A model generated the notes under the pieces. The model was not told the origin of the DNA. It saw nothing but the letters and a program-made list of their open reading frames with translations, and ran no database searches. A stretch of DNA of 10,518 bases from Treponema sp. (GTDB lineage Bacteria; Spirochaetota; Spirochaetia; Treponematales; Breznakiellaceae). The position numbers were made by a program, and so were the translations under genes. The first letter of the stretch is position 1. The number at the start of each line of letters is the position of its first letter. The stretch lies in NCBI GenBank assembly GCA_031268245.1, contig JAIRXN010000200.1, positions 1 to 10,518 of the forward strand, given 5' to 3'. Below are positions 6,099 to 10,518 of this stretch, in pieces.

Positions 6099-6141
6099 TC
6101 TCATACTCCTTACGAATAAAAAACTGCTAACCTTAAAAATT

Positions 6142-6168
6142 GAAGTGAACATGAAACTTCGCTTCATG
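6142..6168 (-). promoter_or_regulatory. Possible hairpin/pseudoknot in the EF-G mRNA leader
   Basis: In the transcript, CAUGAA and UUCAUG (plus-strand 6150-6155 and 6163-6168) can form a 6-bp stem around the loop GCGAAGU. The GAAGU of that loop can also pair with ACUUC further on (plus-strand 6142-6146), giving an H-type pseudoknot. It sits between the predicted start of transcription near 6185 and the ribosome site at 6106-6111. Pairing is seen by eye; formation and any role are inference. Confidence 0.3.
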
Positions 6169-6191
6169 CACTAAAGGTCTATAATTGACAA

Positions 6192-6220
6192 AATATAGCA
6201 AAGTTTTCAATGTTTTTCAA
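6192..6220 (-). promoter_or_regulatory. fusA: Sigma70-type promoter of the EF-G operon
   Basis: On the minus strand TTGAAA (6215-6220) and TATATT (6192-6197) are exactly 17 bp apart, and each matches the consensus at five of six positions. Transcription should begin near 6185, leaving a leader of about 87 nt. This is the best promoter in the window and would drive EF-G, the ATPase and the MFS gene. Confidence 0.65.
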
Positions 6221-6249
6221 GGCTTCAAAATTGTATTTTTTAGAGCGTA

Positions 6250-6277
6250 CTCTTTCAAAACTGAAATTTTGAAAGAG
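6250..6277. repeat. Hairpin 1 of the cluster: 11-bp arms, CTGAAA loop
   Basis: CTCTTTCAAAA (6250-6260) pairs exactly with 6267-6277 around CTGAAA. The centre AAAACTGAAATTTT is one base from the AAAACTGAAGTTTT form seen in the fourth hairpin. Confidence 0.7.
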
Positions 6278-6289
6278 ACTCTGTTCATT

Positions 6290-6328
6290 GAGCTTGTTCC
6301 AAAACTCAGGTTTTTTCGGAACAAGCTC
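6290..6328. repeat. Hairpin 2 of the cluster: 11-bp arms, AAAACTCAGGTTTT centre
   Basis: GAGCTTGTTCC (6290-6300) pairs exactly with 6318-6328. Inside it the AAAA and TTTT runs pair with a small bulge. The centre AAAACTCAGGTTTT looks like a variant of AAAACTGAAGTTTT. Confidence 0.7.
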
Positions 6329-6329
6329 T

Positions 6330-6360
6330 TGGAAAAACCGGCAAAAGCCCGGTTTTTCCA
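6330..6360. terminator. Hairpin 3 of the cluster: possible bidirectional terminator
   Basis: TGGAAAAACCGG (6330-6341) pairs exactly with 6349-6360 around CAAAAGC. The G+C part of the stem is flanked by an A-run before and a T-run after (GGTTTTT on the plus strand, CCGGTTTTTCC on the minus strand). This is the layout of an intrinsic terminator that works in both directions. On the minus strand it lies about 50 bp after the stop of the glycogen-binding-fold gene. Confidence 0.45.
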
Positions 6361-6374
6361 CTAAATTCAAGGTA

Positions 6375-6405
6375 GCTGTTCCAAAAACTGAAGTTTTGGA
6401 ACAGC
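6375..6405. repeat. Hairpin 4 of the cluster: 12-bp arms, ACTGAAG loop
   Basis: GCTGTTCCAAAA (6375-6386) pairs exactly with TTTTGGAACAGC (6394-6405) around ACTGAAG. It starts 2 bp after the stop codon of the gene at 6408-7157 on the minus strand. It shares its centre and the GTTC...GAAC parts of the arms with the hairpin at 1223-1252. Confidence 0.75.
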
Positions 6406-6407
6406 CT

Positions 6408-7157
6408 CTATTGTATTACGATTTCCGAGACGGTTTTACCGTCTTTTGTGTAGGCCCTGCGGCTATTGTAGGGATCAAGGAGACGTTCACCCCGGTGAAA
6501 AAAAACATACTGCCATGTACCGGAGGGCAGGGGAAGCAGGAGACTGTAGTTTCCCGCCGGGGCTTCCTTCAACTCATACATGAAGGGATCCCAGCCGTTG
6601 AAATTTCCCGCCACCGTTACCGTTTCTCCGGGCGGGCCTTTGAAAGAGAAGGAGAGGCTTCCCGGCGGGCCCTGAAGGGGACCCGGAGCCGTTTCCCTCC
6701 GGGGTGTGCTTATGTATGAATAGGCCAGGGCCGTTTCTTTACTGGTACGGATCAGAGGGTTTGCCGGGTCTGTAGTCCAGAGGCCGTCTATAATAAGGCG
6801 GTAATCCACTTCATCCAGATCTTTGGGAAGTTGAAGCACATGGAAAAGGATGCCTGAATCCCTGTATGGATCGGGAATCTTCCTGCCCGGCGGGATGGGA
6901 GCGTTCAGGGGATCCTGGCTTATAAGAAGTTTTCTGAACCAATGTACTCTGGAGAAACCTTCAAAACCAAAGGCGATACCTACCCTCCGGTGGGAGGACG
7001 GAGCGGTAAAAATCACCGCATCTTCAAAGATCTCCGGCGCTCCGGGGCCGGGCATGGAGAGCAGTCTGTCTATGAATTCATAGGACTCAAGATCCGCCGC
7101 CTGAGTGTATATACAGGGGATAATGATACAAAGAAACGGGATTAGTATCCTTTTCAT
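6408..7157 (-). CDS. Exported protein with glycogen-binding (AMPK-beta/CBM48-like) domains
   Basis: A 249-residue protein. The start at 7157 (MKRILIPFLC) places a Sec signal peptide at the N-terminus (hydrophobic to about residue 17, then YTQAA|DLES). A longer frame from 7208 would hide it and has no ribosome site; the site used is also weak. The C-terminal 95 residues or so form an early-set beta-sandwich of the isoamylase/AMPK-beta type: VTVAGNFNGWDPF is the hallmark, followed by GTWQYVFFHRGERLLDPYNS. The middle also contains VDYRLIIDGLWTTDPANP, the pattern of the last strands of the same fold, so two such domains probably lie in tandem. No catalytic domain is present, so sugar-polymer binding or a purely structural task is likely, in the periplasm or outer envelope. 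It diverges from the FlcA-like gene across 101 bp. Two cysteines sit inside the signal peptide but lack a good lipobox. Confidence 0.85.
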   Translation of the reverse strand: MKRILIPFLCIIIPCIYTQAADLESYEFIDRLLSMPGPGAPEIFEDAVIFTAPSSHRRVGIAFGFEGFSRVHWFRKLLISQDPLNAPIPPGRKIPDPYRDSGILFHVLQLPKDLDEVDYRLIIDGLWTTDPANPLIRTSKETALAYSYISTPRRETAPGPLQGPPGSLSFSFKGPPGETVTVAGNFNGWDPFMYELKEAPAGNYSLLLPLPSGTWQYVFFHRGERLLDPYNSRRAYTKDGKTVSEIVIQ

Positions 7158-7258
7158 ATATTCTTTACAATTATCGGCCGATACATAAATATCTAAATAT
7201 GCCGTCATTGCAATCGCTTCGGGATTTTTCTTCCTCTTTTCGTAATATCGGAGGGGAA
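7158..7258. promoter_or_regulatory. Divergent promoter region with a 12-bp perfect palindrome
   Basis: This A+T-rich 101-bp spacer must hold promoters for both flanking genes. TATCGGCCGATA at 7172-7183 is a perfect palindrome. Read on the minus strand it contains GCCGATAA, and on the plus strand GCCGATAC, the first identical to and the second one base from the sigma28 (FliA) -10 consensus. Neither orientation has a convincing TAAA-type -35 at the right distance. TTTACA at 7164-7169 could be a sigma70 -35 for the plus-strand gene, but the -10 is poor. Confidence 0.4.
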
Positions 7259-10200
7259 ATGAATTTCCTTGCGGAGCAGGGAATCCTCTATGAGGAACCG
7301 GAATTCCCCGATCACGAAAGCACTGCAGGTTCAGGGCCCGCCCCTTCCCTAAGACCCCGCAAAGAACCGGTTTCTCCCCCCGCGGATTTTGCCGGTGCGG
7401 GCCTGGCTTATGACGGCGAAATGGATCTCGGCAGCTTTGACCTTGCAGGGGGGCCGGGAGAATTCGGCGATATTGGCATTGATTCTCTCAATTTCGGGGA
7501 AAATCCCGGGACTCCGGCGGGAACTGAAGGAGATGATGAAGGCGGAGATATTGATTTCGGCGCCTTTCTCGATACCATTCCCGACGATCTGCCTATTCCC
7601 GGTGCGGAAGATACTTCCGCGGCTTCCGGGACCGGGGGCGCGCTTCCGGAAGATATCCCCGGGAGCCCTGATTTGGGTGATCTGCCGGGATTTCCTGAAG
7701 AGGCGGAGGCCCTGCCCGAAGAAATCCTGGCGGCCGAAGAGCCGGCCATCTCCGGCGAAGACGATTTCGGTTTTCCGGACGGCCTTCTTGACGGCCTTGC
7801 AGATAATCTTGAAGCCGCTCCCGGCGAAGATGAATCCTTCGATCTTGGAGGGGAAGAGGGGATTCCGGATGCCGGGATCGGCATGGAAGACTCAAGTCTC
7901 GATCTGGGCGGCGAAGAGGGAGTAGACGAACTCGCTCCGCTGGAGGATCTTTCTCCTGTTGAAGATGTGCCCCTGGCAACAGAGGCCGATGAACTGGGCG
8001 GCTTTGAAGACTTCGATCCGGGCGATGAAACGGATGTTTCCGCCGGAGACGGGGGTCCTGAATCCTTATCCTTTGGCGAGTCCGAAGGCCGGGATTCCGC
8101 GCCGGATGCGAGTTTCGATCTGGGCGGCGAAGAAAGCCTTGATCTCGGAGGCGATGCAGGCTCCTTTGAAATGGACGGTGAAGCGGGCTTCGGAGAAGAA
8201 CCGGCGTCAATGGATTCAGGTTCCGGGGATAGCTGGGATATTTTTAATCCCAGCGGGGCCGCTCTCCCCGATGACATTGATTCTAACGATACCGGCTCTT
8301 CCGGCTCAGGCGGGTTCGGGGAGATGGATGACTTTGCCTTCCCCGGTATTGATGATGTTTTTGGCAGTAATGCCCTCCCGGGTACTCTGGCCGCCCGTAC
8401 CCATTCCCAGCCTGAAGCTTCGGAAGAAGTGGAAGAGATCTCACTTACCGATGAAGAATTACAGCAATTGCAGAGTACTCTGGCCGCTTATCCCCTCAAT
8501 CTACGGATTGCCTGTGAGGAACTCATCGCAGAACAGGCGGTAGCGCCGGAGCAAATGTCCCGCCTCATCAAGCTCCTTGTGACGGGAACTCCCGCCAGGG
8601 AGACAGCCGCTCTGGCGGGAAATATCCTGGGCAAAACGATCTCCATTCCCAAAGGGTTTGAAAAGAAAACCGGAGAAGCCCTGGAGGCGGAACAGGCCAG
8701 TTTCCCCTATATTTTTGTCCATAAATTCCTTCCCGTACTGGGACTCTTCTTTATGATAGCCCTGGTTGCTTCCTCACTGGTTTACCTTGCCTATCAGTTT
8801 ATTTATAAACCCCTGAGGGCGGAAACAATCTACAAGGCGGGCCTTGAACGGATCGATGCAGGAGAATACCAGCGGGCAAATGAACGGTTCAGCCAGGCTT
8901 TCAAAATCCACCGCAAAAAAGAGTGGTTCTACCGTTATGCAGAAGCTTTCCGGGACAAACGGCAGTACCGTTACGCAGAAGAAAAGTACGATGAACTTCT
9001 CATCTCCTATTTCCGGGACAAGAAGGGTGTTTTGGATTATGCCTATCTGGAAACCTACTACCTTAGAAATTATTCCAAGGCGGAGATGCTGCTCCAGCGG
9101 ATCATTCTGGACTATCATCCCAACGATCCTGACGCCCTCCTGGCCTTGGGAGACAACGCCCTGGCCTGGGGAGAAGTTGAAAAGGAACGCTACGAGGATG
9201 CCCGTTTTGCCTATGCCAGGCTTCTGGAACGCTACGGCTGGAAAGATTTTGTGGTGGAACGGATGATGAAATATTTTATCCGCACCGATCAGCTCAAGGA
9301 AGTTATTCCCCTGCAGGCGTGGTTTGATGCCGATAAAAAGCGGAAGATCTCCGCTGATACCCTGGCAGAATTGGGCGGCTACTATCTGGACAAGAAGACA
9401 GAAGAAGTTCGGGGAGTACCCGGCGAATGGGTTCAAAGTATTGAAGGTATCCGGGACATACTGCTCAGGGCCCTCAGACAGGATACCCGGCTTCCCGAAG
9501 CTTACTATCATCTGGCCCGGTACTATCACTATCTGGGCAATACCCCTGAAGAAAGACAATCACTGGAAGCGGCAATAAAAGCCTTTGAGCTTGCCGGGAC
9601 AGAATCCATACGCCGGCTCTGTTATCAGATAGACGCCCATCAGATGTACGGAACGATCCTTATCAATGCCAGACAGAGTTTTCCCGCAGAGGAAACATTG
9701 CTGAATGCTGCGGAACTCTACGAGGATGCAGTAGCCCGGAAACTCATTCCCCGTTCGGCCCGGTTCGGCAGAATCTATGCAGAGCTCGGTAACCTTGAAT
9801 ACTTTGCCAAATCATCCGACATGGAAATGGCATTGAGTTACTATGAAATATCCCGTCAGGATGGCTATGCTCCGCCGGAAATACTCTACCGCATAGGAGG
9901 AGCCCATTATCAGCTTAAGGAATGGGGCCCTGCCCTGGAGAGCTTCTTTAACGCATCCGCGGAATTCCCCCTTAACCGCAGAATACTCTATTCCCTGGGA
10001 AACGCAGCCTACCGGCGGGGAGATTTCCATGCAGCTCAAGCTTACTATTCAAGGCTGCTGGATCTTCTGGAAAATGAAAGATCCCGGCTTCCGGTACTGA
10101 TGCCCAACGACAGACCCGAATACATTGAACTTGCCGAAAGACTCATGATCGCCCGTAACAACATGGGAGCGACCCTGGAATCCCTGACCCTCGTCACCGG

Positions 10201-10471
10201 AGATACCCGCTATCGTTCCCGGGCCCTGGGACTCTACGCCGAATCCGACCGCGCCTGGGACACCCTCTCCCGTGATCCCATAAGCATGATCCGCTCCGGC
10301 GCCGGAGAACTCTCCACCCCCGGCATCAACCTGGCCTATCTCAACTCCCGGAACGCCCTTTATCCCCAGCCGGGTTACGAAGCCCAGCTCTACCTTTCGA
10401 TTGACAAGGATGCCGTAGAACCCTCCCTCTGGGAAGAACTGTATCCCCCCGGTAGAAGACTAAGCGAGTAA
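7259..10471 (+). CDS. flcA: FlcA-like periplasmic flagellar collar protein (acidic N-terminal half, one membrane span, TPR domain)
   Basis: A 1070-residue protein. The start at 7259 (MNFLAEQGILYEE) follows GGAGG at 7250-7254; the in-frame ATG at 7199 has no ribosome site. Residues 1 to about 393 are very acidic and rich in Gly, Pro, Ser and Asp, with repeated DLGGEE units at 193-300, and look disordered. Residues about 395-485 form a short folded segment (LTDEELQQLQ, later ISIPKGFEKKTG). One membrane helix follows at about 489-512. The rest is helical TPR solenoid, for example AGEYQRANERFSQAF and PEILYRIGGAHYQL (about 871) with RRILYSLGNAAYRRGDF (about 907). With the acidic half inside, the TPR part faces the periplasm. 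This layout fits FlcA (BB0326 in Borrelia), which builds the motor collar and helps stator assembly. The layout supports that name; identity with FlcA by sequence is from memory and less sure. Confidence 0.9.
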   Translation: MNFLAEQGILYEEPEFPDHESTAGSGPAPSLRPRKEPVSPPADFAGAGLAYDGEMDLGSFDLAGGPGEFGDIGIDSLNFGENPGTPAGTEGDDEGGDIDFGAFLDTIPDDLPIPGAEDTSAASGTGGALPEDIPGSPDLGDLPGFPEEAEALPEEILAAEEPAISGEDDFGFPDGLLDGLADNLEAAPGEDESFDLGGEEGIPDAGIGMEDSSLDLGGEEGVDELAPLEDLSPVEDVPLATEADELGGFEDFDPGDETDVSAGDGGPESLSFGESEGRDSAPDASFDLGGEESLDLGGDAGSFEMDGEAGFGEEPASMDSGSGDSWDIFNPSGAALPDDIDSNDTGSSGSGGFGEMDDFAFPGIDDVFGSNALPGTLAARTHSQPEASEEVEEISLTDEELQQLQSTLAAYPLNLRIACEELIAEQAVAPEQMSRLIKLLVTGTPARETAALAGNILGKTISIPKGFEKKTGEALEAEQASFPYIFVHKFLPVLGLFFMIALVASSLVYLAYQFIYKPLRAETIYKAGLERIDAGEYQRANERFSQAFKIHRKKEWFYRYAEAFRDKRQYRYAEEKYDELLISYFRDKKGVLDYAYLETYYLRNYSKAEMLLQRIILDYHPNDPDALLALGDNALAWGEVEKERYEDARFAYARLLERYGWKDFVVERMMKYFIRTDQLKEVIPLQAWFDADKKRKISADTLAELGGYYLDKKTEEVRGVPGEWVQSIEGIRDILLRALRQDTRLPEAYYHLARYYHYLGNTPEERQSLEAAIKAFELAGTESIRRLCYQIDAHQMYGTILINARQSFPAEETLLNAAELYEDAVARKLIPRSARFGRIYAELGNLEYFAKSSDMEMALSYYEISRQDGYAPPEILYRIGGAHYQLKEWGPALESFFNASAEFPLNRRILYSLGNAAYRRGDFHAAQAYYSRLLDLLENERSRLPVLMPNDRPEYIELAERLMIARNNMGATLESLTLVTGDTRYRSRALGLYAESDRAWDTLSRDPISMIRSGAGELSTPGINLAYLNSRNALYPQPGYEAQLYLSIDKDAVEPSLWEELYPPGRRLSE
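7835..8158 (+). repeat. DLGGEE repeat units within the flcA-like gene
   Basis: SFDLGGEE (residues 193-200), SLDLGGEE (213-220), SFDLGGEE (285-292) and SLDLGGDA (293-300) occur in an otherwise unordered acidic region. The underlying codons vary, so the repeat seems kept at protein level rather than being a recent DNA duplication. Confidence 0.7.
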
Positions 10472-10473
10472 TT

Positions 10474-10491
10474 GACGCCCTCCGGCGTTTT
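10474..10491 (+). terminator. Weak hairpin after the flcA-like gene
   Basis: ACGCC (10475-10479) and GGCGT (10484-10488) pair around CTCC, two to three bases after the TAA, followed by only three further T. It could be a weak terminator. Bases 10492-10518 show nothing recognisable. Confidence 0.3.
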
Positions 10492-10518
10492 GGGTACCAT
10501 AGTAGAGGACAGAGTCGA

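Larger units (their letters stand above)
6099..6407. other. 309-bp gap: EF-G leader and promoter, then four hairpins
   Basis: There is no credible gene here. The minus strand carries the EF-G ribosome site, a structured leader (6142-6168) and a promoter (6192-6220). From 6250 to 6405 four inverted repeats follow with gaps of 1 to 14 bp, lying downstream of the glycogen-binding-fold gene. Short frames at 6179-6370 and 6288-6719 are products of the repeats and of the neighbouring gene. Confidence 0.7.

Noticed and set aside
5373..6119. 248-codon open frame on the plus strand
   Set aside because: It lies opposite the GTPase domain of EF-G, which is certain; the product has no recognisable domain.
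6250..6405. CRISPR array
   Set aside because: The four hairpins differ in arm sequence and are separated by 1-14 bp; there are no constant direct repeats, regular spacers or cas genes.
7199..7258. 20-residue N-terminal extension of the FlcA-like protein
   Set aside because: The ATG at 7199 has no ribosome site, while the ATG at 7259 has GGAGG just upstream.
7408..8277. 289-codon open frame on the minus strand
   Set aside because: It is the antisense of the acidic, G+C-rich half of the FlcA-like gene. Its product is a Ser/Pro-rich mirror of the DLGG/EE coding sequence, with no ribosome site.

Overview
The window looks like chromosomal DNA from a host-associated spirochaete. It is most probably a Treponema of the roughly 50% G+C, termite-gut type (T. 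primitia / T. azotonutricium group). That placement is inference. It rests on the spirochaete/mitochondrial-type EF-G1, on a long TPR protein built like the spirochaete periplasmic flagellar collar protein FlcA, on exported proteins with spirochaete-style signal peptides, and on intergenic palindromes of a kind I associate with these genomes. No rRNA, tRNA, CRISPR array, transposase or phage gene was seen.

Layout. (1) 1-366 (+): the C-terminal end of a gene that starts outside the window, probably an outer-membrane beta-barrel protein. (2) 367-1433: an accessory patch. It holds a 27-codon ORF with a strong ribosome site (458-541), a toxin-first toxin-antitoxin pair overlapping by 20 bp (565-831 and 812-1054), and several repeats. 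One of these, GTTCGTGAG...TTCGTGGTT, lies on both sides of the cassette in opposite orientation. (3) 1434-1997 (+): a secreted nitroreductase-fold flavoprotein. (4) 1988-6098 (-): an apparent operon, read right to left, of fusA-type EF-G1, a RecA/KaiC-like P-loop ATPase and an MFS transporter. A good sigma70-type promoter lies at 6192-6220, and the ATPase and MFS genes are 1 nt apart. The MFS gene overlaps the nitroreductase gene tail to tail by 10 bp. (5) 6099-6407: the EF-G leader and promoter, then four consecutive hairpins. (6) 6408-7157 (-): an exported protein with a C-terminal glycogen-binding (AMPK-beta/CBM48-like) fold. (7) 7259-10471 (+): the divergent FlcA-like protein, with an acidic low-complexity N-terminal half, one membrane span and a periplasmic TPR solenoid. 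A 12-bp perfect palindrome lies in the 101-bp divergent spacer.

How they may work together. The EF-G operon joins a housekeeping translocase to an uncharacterised ATPase and a carrier, with translational coupling between the last two. The divergent pair is the most interesting part. If the long protein is the FlcA counterpart, it would build the periplasmic collar around the flagellar motor. The exported sugar-binding-fold protein shares its control region and may act in the same compartment. The strongest unexplained DNA-level signal is a family of palindromes with an ACTGAAGT-like centre, seen at 1223-1252 and in several forms at 6250-6405.
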